20,076 bases of DNA, from contig CAZEJO010000034.1 in NCBI GenBank assembly GCA_964512285.1, forward strand, positions 1 to 20,076, written 5' to 3'. The position numbers and the translations under genes are program-made. This DNA is from SM23-28-2 sp964512285. GTDB taxonomy: Bacteria; Chloroflexota; Dehalococcoidia; SM23-28-2. Below the pieces are notes generated by a model that had not been told where the DNA came from, searched no databases, and saw nothing but the letters and a program-made list of their open reading frames with translations. Positions 1-7,364 of this stretch are shown here, piece by piece (positions within the stretch are counted from its first letter, which is position 1; the number at the start of each line of letters is the position of its first letter).

Positions 1-659
1 TAGGGCATGTACTGGCCCCTCCGCACGACGCCGGTGAGCAGAAGGACCGCCGCTAGCAGGCCGGCGCTGATGGCGGTGAAGAACAGGCCCACCGCCACGG
101 CAGGGAAGCCCGCCACGAAGCCCATGAGCGTGGCCATCTTCACATCGCCGAAGCCGAAACGGCCCAGGGAGACGATGAAGATGATGAGCATGATGGCGAA
201 GGCCAGGCCGCCGCCGGCGAAGACTTGGCCGATGCTGCGGTCAGGCCAGGCCCAGGCCAGAGCTATCGCCAGGAGGATGGCGGGATAGACGATGCGATTG
301 GGGATGAGGCGGCGCTCGAGGTCGGTGGTCATCAGGGCGAGGAAGATGGTGGCGAACAGGCCGCCCAGGATCGTTGGCCCCCATTCGTCGCTGGTCAGGG
401 CGGCCAGGACGAACACCAACGCGCTGGCCGGGGGCAAGAGGAGGGCGCGAGTGGGCAATAGCTGGTCGCAGTCGGGGCAGCGGCCGCGATGCCAGAGGTA
501 GCCCAGCAGGGGGAGGAGGTGGAGGGGACGGATGGGGGAACGGCAGGCCGGGCAGCGCACGAGAGGCTCCCTGGGAGGCGCGTCGGAATAGAAGCGGTCC
601 AGGAACAGTTCCAGTAGGTGGCCAACTATGAGGCCGATGAAAGCGGCGGCGATCGGCAT
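1..659 (-). CDS. Type IV prepilin peptidase (A24 family), 3' end cut by window edge
   Basis: This membrane aspartic protease would cleave the leader peptides of Flp-type prepilins, including the pilin encoded divergently at 1149. About 219 residues are visible from the ATG at 657-659, and the frame is still open at base 1, so the C-terminus is missing. The N-terminal part has two cysteine pairs, CPAC and CPDC, near residues 36-39 and 61-64, as in the DiS_P_DiS domain of bifunctional prepilin peptidases. The two catalytic aspartate motifs are visible: TDLERRLIPN and GFGDVKM. The rest is strongly hydrophobic with several membrane segments. An AAGGGA ribosome site lies seven bases upstream of the ATG. 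No other start is in frame close by. Family assignment is firm. Whether it also methylates, as PilD does, cannot be told. Confidence 0.88.
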   Translation of the reverse strand, partial: MPIAAAFIGLIVGHLLELFLDRFYSDAPPREPLVRCPACRSPIRPLHLLPLLGYLWHRGRCPDCDQLLPTRALLLPPASALVFVLAALTSDEWGPTILGGLFATIFLALMTTDLERRLIPNRIVYPAILLAIALAWAWPDRSIGQVFAGGGLAFAIMLIIFIVSLGRFGFGDVKMATLMGFVAGFPAVAVGLFFTAISAGLLAAVLLLTGVVRRGQYMP

Positions 660-1148
660 GGCGATTCCCTTCGGTGCTTGGCGAGGGTCAGGATAATTGG
701 TTCGCTAGGGTGGGCCTGACCACTGGTAGGCAGGGTAGCGCATCGCGTGTGCAGAGGCAACGGTGAACGACCTGCGATCGCTTACGCGCGCGAGGTAACA
801 GAAGGCGATGTCGTACGTCTATTGAAGTGGAAAACGAGGGAGATTTGGAAGGTAAGTGAACATAAAGTGTAACAACCTCCTGTTTCACGCGTCTAAACTT
901 CGGATAGGGTTATATGGGCGACGAGCTTGCCTTGTCGCCACTGCTGAGGCAAGGAGGTGGTTACTTAGGGACAAATGAGAATAGCGAAACATGAACGGGG
1001 TGAGGAGAGCTAGCCTGGCAGGACCGCAAATCCCCACCCCGGACGCCGGAGTGCGCGGGGCCCGACGTCTCTTCTTTCCTACCACAATGTATCAGAACCT
1101 GCAAGTTACCCGCGGTTGAAGCAGGAGCCTATGGAGGTGGAGCAAACA
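660..1148. other. Divergent intergenic region and pilin leader
   Basis: This 489-bp stretch separates the leftward peptidase gene from the rightward pilin gene and contains no convincing protein gene. The short open frames in it have no family features. It holds a candidate H-type pseudoknot at 917-953, directly followed by a consensus ribosome-binding sequence at 951-957. A 12-residue open frame, MRIAKHERGEES, starts at 975. A GC hairpin with arms 1037-1041 and 1056-1060 is followed by a pyrimidine-rich tract at 1067-1080. I could not find a sigma-70 promoter with good matches in both boxes, only weak 4-of-6 pairs near 845-900. Confidence 0.6.
917..953 (+). promoter_or_regulatory. Candidate RNA pseudoknot upstream of the pilin gene
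   Basis: GGCGAC at 917-922 pairs perfectly with GTCGCC at 934-939. CTTGCCT at 926-932, inside that loop, pairs perfectly with AGGCAAG at 947-953. The connecting segments are 3, 1 and 7 bases. This geometry fits a classical H-type pseudoknot; otherwise the two stems are competing hairpins. The last strand runs into AAGGAGG at 951-957, so pairing would cover part of a ribosome-binding sequence. The pairings are read directly; a regulatory role is inferred. No known riboswitch class was recognised. Confidence 0.4.
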
Positions 1149-1334
1149 ATGTTGAGCAAGATCAGTGGCTTTGTTATGGGGCTGGTGGCCCGCTTCCGCT
1201 CGGAGGCAGGGCAGGCGTTGGCTGAGTACGGCTTGATCTTGGCCCTTATTGCCGTGGTGTGCATTCTCACCTTGACGGCATTGGGCCTGGCCGTTTCTGG
1301 CCAGTTGGAGGCCATCACGGCCGTTATGCCGTAG
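1149..1334 (+). CDS. flp: Flp-type major pilin (class IVb prepilin)
   Basis: This 61-residue precursor is the likely main structural subunit of the Tad pilus. A short charged leader ends in a glycine (EAG), followed by QALAEYGLILALIAVV. That is the Flp signature: cleavage after Gly, with Glu at +5 and Tyr at +6 of the mature protein, then a hydrophobic segment that forms the membrane anchor and filament core. The ATG at 1149 is preferred because GGAGGTGG at 1133-1140 lies eight bases before it. An upstream ATG at 1116 would add eleven unrelated residues and lacks such a site. The gene heads the Tad cluster and is separated from tadE by a 110-base gap with a strong hairpin, which suits a subunit needed in excess. 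The divergent prepilin peptidase is the expected processing enzyme. Confidence 0.9.
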   Translation: MLSKISGFVMGLVARFRSEAGQALAEYGLILALIAVVCILTLTALGLAVSGQLEAITAVMP

Positions 1335-1358
1335 CCCCGAAAAGAGGGCCTGAAAATT

Positions 1359-1418
1359 GCAGGGGCGGTCCGCGGCCCAACTGGGGCCGACGCTCCGGCT
1401 GAGCCGCGGCGCTCCTGC
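1359..1418 (+). promoter_or_regulatory. Long GC-rich hairpin between pilin and tadE genes
   Basis: The arm at 1359-1376 pairs with the arm at 1403-1418, including GCCGCGGC at 1403-1410 and GCTCCTGC at 1411-1418, with small mismatches. The 26-base loop can itself pair through GGCCC and GGGCC. There is no T-rich tail, so it is a poor intrinsic terminator. A 3' stem-loop that stabilises the pilin message and lowers downstream expression is the likeliest role, by analogy with other pilin operons. The structure is seen; the role is inferred. Confidence 0.5.
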
Positions 1419-1444
1419 AGAATCAGTTAAGCGCGAGGGGGCCC

Positions 1445-1915
1445 ATGTTAGCTACCTTTAAGCGCATCGCAAGAGGCAGAGGCAAAGAGGAGGGCGGACA
1501 GTCGCTGGTGGAGTTCGCCTTTGTGCTGCCTATCTTCCTACTAGTGTTGTTTGCAATTATCGATTTTGGAATGGCTTTCCATGGCTGGATTACCGTCACC
1601 AACTCGGCACGCGAGGGCGGCCGTCTGGGCTCGGTGCACCCTTCGCTTGAGACGGCGGGCTCTCCCTGCCTTGGGGAGGGGTCGCTGGCTCAGTGCATCG
1701 AGACTCGGGTGCGGGACACGGCAGGCGACTTGGGAGATGACCTGGCGGTCACCGTCACCAACGCCGATGGCTTGCCGGGGGAGTCGGTGGTGGTGGACGT
1801 GAGCTACGAGTACCTCCTTATCACGCCCCTGTCCGACGTGCTCGGCATGATCAGCGGCGGCAGCGTTGGCGAGAGCTTCACCTTAAGCTCGACTGCTGAA
1901 ATGCGATTGGAGTGA
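1445..1915 (+). CDS. tadE: TadE-like minor pseudopilin
   Basis: This 156-residue membrane-anchored protein belongs to the TadE family, minor pilin-like parts needed for Tad pilus assembly. The N-terminus is basic and contains GGQSLVEFAFVLPIF. Gly18 followed by Gln-Ser-Leu-Val-Glu-Phe fits the prepilin peptidase site with Glu at +5. A hydrophobic segment spans about residues 24-45, and the rest would face outside. Two cysteines at about residues 75 and 84 may form a disulfide. The ATG at 1445 has an AGGGGG-type site just upstream. The stop codon falls beside the start of the next gene, so the two are translationally coupled. TadE and the following TadG share the same N-terminal anchor design. 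Confidence 0.85.
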   Translation: MLATFKRIARGRGKEEGGQSLVEFAFVLPIFLLVLFAIIDFGMAFHGWITVTNSAREGGRLGSVHPSLETAGSPCLGEGSLAQCIETRVRDTAGDLGDDLAVTVTNADGLPGESVVVDVSYEYLLITPLSDVLGMISGGSVGESFTLSSTAEMRLE

Positions 1916-1920
1916 TTGGC

Positions 1921-3633
1921 ATGAGGGCGTTGAGAGTGCTGCTTTGCCTTTGGCGGCAAGAGCTCGGTCAAGGCCTCGTGCTTGCTGCCCTGGCCATGGT
2001 GGTGATTCTCGGCTTTGCGGCCTTGGTGGTGGATGTGGGCTTTTGGTTCTCTGAGAAGGGGGAGGTCCAGAAGGCGGTGGACGCCGCCGCTCTGGCCGGC
2101 GCGTGGGAACTCCCAGACGACTACGCGGCGGCGGAGGCCAAGGCCCGCGAATATCTGCTGAAGAACGGTGTGGACGAGGCCGAGGGGGACACGATCTCCA
2201 TAACCTTCCGCTGCACCAGTACCTACCTGGTGGCCTGCAATCCCAGCACCAACCATTGGGACACCATCGTGGTCGAGGTGGAACGGCCAGCGGAGGCGTG
2301 GTTCGCTAGGATTTTCGGGATCGAGCAGGTGCTGATACGGGACGTGCACGCTGCGGGTTGCAACGGACCGTGTGGCGGTGCGGCCTTCGCGCCGGTCGAT
2401 GTCGTGCAGATCCTGGACCGCACACTCAGCATGACCATGGGGGGCAGCCCCAAACTGGCTAACGCCAAGGATGGCGCCAGGGCGCTGCTGGAGTACTTCG
2501 AGCCCAGCCTGCAGCGGGTCGGGCTGGGGGTGCTGCCCGCCAGCGATTCCTGGGGCAACCCCTGTCCGGCGGGCGATCCTGGGGTGTGGTTGCCGGTGAA
2601 CCTGAGCGACGACTACCAGAACCCCGACGGAACGCTGAACGAGAGCAGTCGCCTGGTGAGCACCATCGACTGTTTGCAGGCAAACGGCTATACCAACCTG
2701 GGCTCTCCCATGAAGGCGGCCACCGAGGAGCTGGTGACCAACGGCCGCCCGGACGAGACGTGGGGCATCATCCTGCTCAGCGACGGCGCCGCCAACGCTG
2801 AGCCCGCCTACGACACGGGCCATCTTAACTGCACGGCGGAGGCGGCGGTGACCAGCGGCAGCGGCGATAACAACGGCTTCGAGACCAATCCCATGAACGC
2901 CTGCGCCAACGACAGCAGCTATGCAGTCGATACCAACAGCGGCACGGGCACCAGTACATCTTGCACCAGCACCAGCAAGGATCGGCATGACTTCTACAAC
3001 TACGGGATATCGGTGCCAGGTGGCAACCAAATCAGGGGCATTGAGGTGCGCCTGGACGCCCGGGTGGACTCCACTTATTCCAGCACCCGACGCATGTGCG
3101 TTCAGCTCTCCTGGGACGGCGGCAACACCTGGACGACCGCCCAACAGACCGGCAATCTGCAGACCAGCCAGCGAACGTACACCCTCGGCGGGAACGGCGA
3201 CGGCTGGGGTCGCACCTGGACGGCTTCCGAGCTGGCCGATGCCAACTTCCGCGTGCGGGTAACCAACGTTGCCAACAGCACGTCGCGCGACTTTTCCCTG
3301 GATTGGGCGGCGGTCAAGGTGTTCTACGGTCCCCCGAGCAGCGGTCCCTGCGACTACGCGGCCCAGCAGGCGGACGCCGCCAAGGCCGCCGGCATCGAGG
3401 TCTTCACCATCGGCTACGGCTTGGAGATGGCAGGATACAGCGTCTGCGGCGGCGTGGGCAACACCTGCGAGTGCGACCACGGCGCCTGGAAGGACCGGCC
3501 GGCGACGGAGCTCATGGAGTACATGGCCACCGACGCGGACCACTTCTTCAACGAGCCGGGCACGGCGGACCTGCGCCCGATCTTCGAAGTCATCGGCTAC
3601 GTGTTGGCGGGCGGTTCTCGCCTGGTGGAGTGA
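1921..3633 (+). CDS. tadG: TadG-like protein with von Willebrand A domain and inserted beta-rich domain
   Basis: This 570-residue surface-exposed protein belongs to the Tad locus. Residues 14-60 form a TadE/TadG-like anchor (membrane span about 19-41, then FSEKGEVQKAVDAAALAGA). A von Willebrand A fold starts near residue 160. Its metal site reads D166-R-T168-L-S170, T258 and D288, so the usual first serine is threonine. After LLSDGAANA the fold is interrupted at about 313-471 by a glycine- and serine-rich, probably beta-sandwich domain that begins GDNNGFE and contains LSWDGGNTWT. The A domain then resumes (ADAAKAAGIEVFTIGYG). The ATG at 1921 is chosen because GGAG at 1909-1912 is eight bases upstream. 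A GTG at 1912 would overlap that site. A role in adhesion or pilus-tip function is inferred from the A domain. Confidence 0.85.
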   Translation: MRALRVLLCLWRQELGQGLVLAALAMVVILGFAALVVDVGFWFSEKGEVQKAVDAAALAGAWELPDDYAAAEAKAREYLLKNGVDEAEGDTISITFRCTSTYLVACNPSTNHWDTIVVEVERPAEAWFARIFGIEQVLIRDVHAAGCNGPCGGAAFAPVDVVQILDRTLSMTMGGSPKLANAKDGARALLEYFEPSLQRVGLGVLPASDSWGNPCPAGDPGVWLPVNLSDDYQNPDGTLNESSRLVSTIDCLQANGYTNLGSPMKAATEELVTNGRPDETWGIILLSDGAANAEPAYDTGHLNCTAEAAVTSGSGDNNGFETNPMNACANDSSYAVDTNSGTGTSTSCTSTSKDRHDFYNYGISVPGGNQIRGIEVRLDARVDSTYSSTRRMCVQLSWDGGNTWTTAQQTGNLQTSQRTYTLGGNGDGWGRTWTASELADANFRVRVTNVANSTSRDFSLDWAAVKVFYGPPSSGPCDYAAQQADAAKAAGIEVFTIGYGLEMAGYSVCGGVGNTCECDHGAWKDRPATELMEYMATDADHFFNEPGTADLRPIFEVIGYVLAGGSRLVE

Positions 3634-3746
3634 CGCCTGAGCGGTCCGTGACTGAAGGATAGATGTAGGTGGCGGGCAGGGGACCGCCCGCGCTCGTTAG
3701 CAGCTAGCCTGGCCGGCATAGCGGCGGGCAAAGGGGGGAACCTATC
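3634..3746 (+). other. Gap between tadG and cpaB with a hairpin
   Basis: This 113-bp gap holds an inverted repeat, GCGGGC at 3672-3677 and GCCCGC at 3686-3691, with no T-tract. It is more likely a processing or stability hairpin than a terminator. A 12-base word, agctagcctggc (3702-3713), also occurs at 1008-1019 in the pilin leader. The next gene has a purine-rich ribosome site, AAAGGGGGGAA, just upstream. Confidence 0.4.
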
Positions 3747-4628
3747 ATGCGCAATCGCGTTGGCGGCGGCAGGAGCGGCAAGGCGGTCCTACTGCTGGCG
3801 CTTTTCTTAGGTCTCATTAGCGCGGTTCTGGTCTACGTTTACCTTAGCCAGGCCGGGGGCGAAGAGACGGCGGCGTCGGGTACGACAAAGTCGGTGGTGG
3901 TGGCCACGGAGGATATCTCTGTCGCTACCCGCATCACCGACAGCATGGTGGAGATAAAGGCAATATCAGCGGACGCCGTCCACCCCGACTCTTTCTCCTC
4001 CGCGGAGGGGGTGGTGGGCAACCTGGCTCGCTACCCGATCGCGGCTGGCGAGCAGATCCTGAGCGACAGGGTGGCCGCCAGCTCTGTGACGCTACCCGAA
4101 GGGGAAGAGCTTCCGCTGCCCTACGTCGTGCCGGAGGGCAAGCGAGCGGTATCGGTGGAGGTTAGCGAACTGATCGGTGCCGGTGGCCTCCTGCGGCCTG
4201 GCGACTATGTCGATGTCATTCTTACGGTGAAGCTTGCGAGCCAAGATCAAATAGCCAGGATCATCCTCCAGGATGTGGAGGTGCTGGCTCTCGCCCAACA
4301 GGTCGAGAAGGTGGCTCCTAAACTTGAGGACATCGAGGACGAGCGGGTGTCCACCGGTGAGGGGGAGACCGACCCTGAGGCTGTCACTGTGACTTTGGCG
4401 GTGGCGCCGGTGCATGCTGAGGTGCTGACTGCGGCCGACAAGTGCGCGGACAACTACGGTGGTCGTTTGGCGCTGGCACTGCGGCCGTTCGGCGATCACA
4501 CGACTGTCGAGGTGCGTTCCACTTGGTCGGAGACGGGAGAGCCGCCGCTGTGCAGCCAGCTGTTTGGGGTGAACCTAGCGAATCTGTCGGGAGACGAGGG
4601 AGGAAGCGAGCCGTCAATTGCACCCTGA
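3747..4628 (+). CDS. cpaB: CpaB/RcpC family pilus assembly protein
   Basis: This 293-residue inner-membrane-anchored protein is of the CpaB/RcpC type. A basic N-terminus is followed by one membrane span (about residues 12-32). An SAF-like domain follows (VVVATEDISVATRITDSMVE, then YPIAAGEQIL), and then the RcpC domain with GKRAVSVEVSELIGAGGLLRPGDYVDVILTV. In double-membrane bacteria CpaB works with the CpaC secretin. No secretin gene lies in this cluster, so here CpaB probably acts as an external periplasm- or wall-side scaffold of the machine. A flexible acidic stretch (about 198-212) interrupts the RcpC domain. The ATG at 3747 follows a strong purine-rich site. The gene ends 48 bases before tadZ. 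Confidence 0.85.
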   Translation: MRNRVGGGRSGKAVLLLALFLGLISAVLVYVYLSQAGGEETAASGTTKSVVVATEDISVATRITDSMVEIKAISADAVHPDSFSSAEGVVGNLARYPIAAGEQILSDRVAASSVTLPEGEELPLPYVVPEGKRAVSVEVSELIGAGGLLRPGDYVDVILTVKLASQDQIARIILQDVEVLALAQQVEKVAPKLEDIEDERVSTGEGETDPEAVTVTLAVAPVHAEVLTAADKCADNYGGRLALALRPFGDHTTVEVRSTWSETGEPPLCSQLFGVNLANLSGDEGGSEPSIAP

Positions 4629-4676
4629 ACGGGGGGCCGGTAACGGCCTAGTCGGTGACAAATGAGGAGGCCTTAG

Positions 4677-5969
4677 GTGGCTAGAAACCCCAAGGTAATC
4701 ATAATCGACCAGGATCCGTCCAGCCGGGCGGAGACGCAGCGGATGCTGGCGCTGTCAGGGTTCGCTGTGATGGGCGCCTCCGGCTACGGGATGGAGGCCA
4801 TGACCCTGGCCCGCGAGACGACGCCAGAGGTAGTGGTGGTGGCGCTGGAGGAACCAATAGCCCGCTCTCTGCAGACGGTGGAGTCGGTGGGGGACGTTCT
4901 GCCCCAGGTGCCCATTGTTGCCTACTCATCAATCGGCGACCCTAGTTACATCCGCCGCGCCATGCAGGTGGGGGTCAAGGACTACCTGGTCGCTCCTCTG
5001 CAGGACGAGGATCTAGGCCGCTCCATCAATGCGGCTCTTGCTCAGGAAGAGAGGCGCCAGCAGCGCCTGACAGGGGAGATAGAGGCCCAGGCCTACGGGA
5101 CGGTGGTGACTGTCTTCGGGGCCAAGGGAGGGATCGGCAAGACGACCATCGCCACCAATCTGGCTACTGCCCTGGTGCAGAAGACGGGCCAGTCAGTAGC
5201 GCTGGTGGACCTGGACACCCGCTTTGGCGACGTGGCCATCCTTATGGACATGCCCACCGACCGCAGCATCTCTGACCTGGCTCTACCGGACGAGGAGATC
5301 GACCGCGAGGCCGTCCAGTCCTGTCTGTACACTCACGGCACCGGCGTGGCCATCTTGCCGTCGCCGATTCGGCCGTCGGAATGGCATAGCATCCATCCCG
5401 GCCACATCGAGAAGCTGGTGTCTGTCCTGGCGACAACGCACGATTACGTGCTTCTGGACACGCCGGGCACGTTCAATGACATCGTGTCTCGTGCGCTGGA
5501 GATGTGCACCATTCTTCTGCTGACAGCGACTCCCGATCTGGCGAGTCTGAAGGATACGATCCTGGCCCTGGAGATGCTTCGCTCTTGGTCCTTCCCCACG
5601 GAGAAGGTGAAGATAGTCATCAACCACACGAACGATGCCCACGGCGACGCACGGGTCGACATTCGGCGGGTCCTGGGGAAGGAGGTCTTCTGGAGCATCC
5701 CCTACGATCGTAACATCACTCAGACCACTCAGCTGGGCATGCCCATAGTAGCGGCCAAGCCCAAGGCCAAAGCATCGCAGAGCTTCATCGAGCTGGCCTA
5801 TGCCATTGGCGGTATCCGCTCTCGGCCGAAGGGCATGCTGGAGCGTCTGGGCGACCGGATCCCGCTGCTTGGAAAGCCACCGGCCGAGTCGGAGAGCGCT
5901 GCGGAAGAGGTTCCCGAGCCGGTGTCGGAGGCACCCGTGACATCGGCACCGGAGGAATGGGTCAGATAA
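4677..5969 (+). CDS. tadZ: TadZ/CpaE ParA-like ATPase with degenerate receiver domain
   Basis: This 430-residue protein would place the Tad machine in the cell. Residues 5-120 form a CheY-like receiver that cannot be phosphorylated normally: the phospho-acceptor position is Ala56 (VVVVALEEP) and the usual conserved lysine before proline is Ala106 (DYLVAP). The acidic pair D11 and D13 remains. A MinD/ParA ATPase follows: deviant Walker A GAKGGIGKTT (148-157), VALVDLDTRFGD with D178 and D180, and DYVLLDTPG (256-264). An acidic, proline-rich tail covers about residues 393-430. The GTG at 4677 is supported by GAGGAGG at 4664-4670, six bases upstream. A short GGCCG/CGGCC hairpin with a GNRA-type loop lies at 4635-4648 before that site. 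A degenerate receiver is typical of this family. Confidence 0.9.
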   Translation: MARNPKVIIIDQDPSSRAETQRMLALSGFAVMGASGYGMEAMTLARETTPEVVVVALEEPIARSLQTVESVGDVLPQVPIVAYSSIGDPSYIRRAMQVGVKDYLVAPLQDEDLGRSINAALAQEERRQQRLTGEIEAQAYGTVVTVFGAKGGIGKTTIATNLATALVQKTGQSVALVDLDTRFGDVAILMDMPTDRSISDLALPDEEIDREAVQSCLYTHGTGVAILPSPIRPSEWHSIHPGHIEKLVSVLATTHDYVLLDTPGTFNDIVSRALEMCTILLLTATPDLASLKDTILALEMLRSWSFPTEKVKIVINHTNDAHGDARVDIRRVLGKEVFWSIPYDRNITQTTQLGMPIVAAKPKAKASQSFIELAYAIGGIRSRPKGMLERLGDRIPLLGKPPAESESAAEEVPEPVSEAPVTSAPEEWVR

Positions 5970-5981
5970 GGAAGGAGAAAG

Positions 5982-7361
5982 ATGAGTCAGTGGCGCCGGC
6001 AACCTGATCGACTTCCAGAGCAGGACGACGGTAACGAGCCACCAGGCGGTTTCGGTTCTCAGGTGGCGGCACCGCCCCGCCGCTCGGCCCGTTTGGGGGA
6101 GGAGCTGGAGCAACTGGTCTATCGCTTCCATAAGAGGCTGATCGATGAGTTGGAAGCGGAGAAGCTGGAGTCTATGGCTCCTGACAAGCGGCGTGAGGCG
6201 GTGCAGGAGGCAGTGAAGTCACTGCTGGCGCGGGAGTCTCTGAACGCGCTGGTGCGAGATGCTGTGGCCGCGCGGGTGGTGGATGAGGTGGTGGGTCTGG
6301 GGCCACTCGAGCCCTTGCTGCACGACTCGTCTATCTCCGAGGTGATGGTGAACGCCCCTGACGAGGTGTACTTCGAGCGGGATGGCATCATGTATCAGAG
6401 CGACGTTCGTTTTCGCGATACCAACCACGTGATGCAGATTGTGGAACGGATCATCGCACCCCTGGGTCGGCGTGTGGACGAGAGCTCTCCTATGGTGGAT
6501 GCTCGCCTGGCGGATGGGTCCCGCGTGAACGTTATCATCCCTCCCCTGGCTCCTAAGAGCCCCACGATGACCATCCGAAAATTCCTTAGAAGCAAGTTGA
6601 CCATGGATGACCTGGTGGGGGTGGGCAGCATCACTGCCGAAGTGGGGCAATTCTTAGGGGCTTGTGTGGAGCTTCGTTTGAATGTCTTGGTCTCCGGCGG
6701 TACGGGTACCGGCAAGACCACGCTGCTCAACGCTCTGTCATCCTCCATCCCCGAGTCGGAGCGCATTCTGACTATCGAGGACCCTCTGGAGCTCCAGCTT
6801 CAGCAGCCGCACGTCATCAGCCTGGAGGCTCGTCCGCCCAACGTGGATGGCCGGGGGGAGGTGACGCAGCGAGAGCTGCTGCGCAACGCCCTGCGCATGC
6901 GGCCCGACCGCATTCTCATCGGTGAGGTGCGCGGTGGGGAGGCGTTCGACATGCTCAACGCGATGAACACCGGCCACGAGGGTTCGGTGAGCACCATCCA
7001 CTCTAACTCGCCTCGCGATGGGCTGGCCAGGCTGGAGAATATGGTGCTAATGGCGAATCTTGATCTGCCGATGCGGGCGATCCGTGAGCAGATATCGTCG
7101 GCCCTTCACCTGGTGCTTCAGATAGCACGGTTCCGCGACGGTGGCCGCCGGGTAACCCACGTCACTGAGGTGAATGGTATGGAGGGGGACATCATCACTC
7201 TTCAGGACATCTTCCGCTTTAAGCAGGAGGGCATCGATGAGCACGGGCGGATTCTGGGGCGACTGGAGCCCACCGGCATTCGCCCAAGCTTCGCCGAGGG
7301 TTTCGCCCAGGCTGGCATTAGTCTGCCGGAGGGCTTGTTCAAGAACGTAGCGGAGTGGTAG
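5982..7361 (+). CDS. tadA: TadA/CpaF family pilus assembly ATPase
   Basis: This 459-residue cytoplasmic hexameric secretion ATPase should power pilus extension, and perhaps retraction. The order of motifs is complete: an N-terminal helical domain (about 35-110), the N-domain LGPLEPLLHDSSISEVMVN, Walker A GGTGTGKTT (239-247), the Asp box ILTIEDPLEL (262-271), Walker B ILIGEVRGGEA (311-321) and the His box GHEGSVSTIHSNSPRDG (331-347). The first 35 residues are polar and low-complexity. AAGGAG lies seven bases before the ATG at 5982, and the gene starts twelve bases after tadZ. Only one motor ATPase is present in the cluster, as usual for Tad loci. Confidence 0.95.
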   Translation: MSQWRRQPDRLPEQDDGNEPPGGFGSQVAAPPRRSARLGEELEQLVYRFHKRLIDELEAEKLESMAPDKRREAVQEAVKSLLARESLNALVRDAVAARVVDEVVGLGPLEPLLHDSSISEVMVNAPDEVYFERDGIMYQSDVRFRDTNHVMQIVERIIAPLGRRVDESSPMVDARLADGSRVNVIIPPLAPKSPTMTIRKFLRSKLTMDDLVGVGSITAEVGQFLGACVELRLNVLVSGGTGTGKTTLLNALSSSIPESERILTIEDPLELQLQQPHVISLEARPPNVDGRGEVTQRELLRNALRMRPDRILIGEVRGGEAFDMLNAMNTGHEGSVSTIHSNSPRDGLARLENMVLMANLDLPMRAIREQISSALHLVLQIARFRDGGRRVTHVTEVNGMEGDIITLQDIFRFKQEGIDEHGRILGRLEPTGIRPSFAEGFAQAGISLPEGLFKNVAEW

Positions 7362-7364
7362 GCG

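Noticed and set aside
1021..1080. Possible c-di-GMP or other known riboswitch in the pilin leader
   Set aside because: The conserved sequence blocks of the GEMM class are not present; only generic GC hairpins are seen.
1804..3543. 579-codon open frame on the minus strand opposite tadG
   Set aside because: It is antisense to a clear TadG with recognisable domains. Its translation is Gly/Val/Ala/His-rich with no family motif, as expected from the reverse of a GC-rich gene.
3671..3691. Intrinsic terminator between tadG and cpaB
   Set aside because: The stem is only 6 bp with no T-tract and the flanking genes belong to one cluster.
5283..6131. 282-codon minus-strand frame opposite tadZ and tadA
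   Set aside because: It spans two convincing genes on the other strand and shows no domain.
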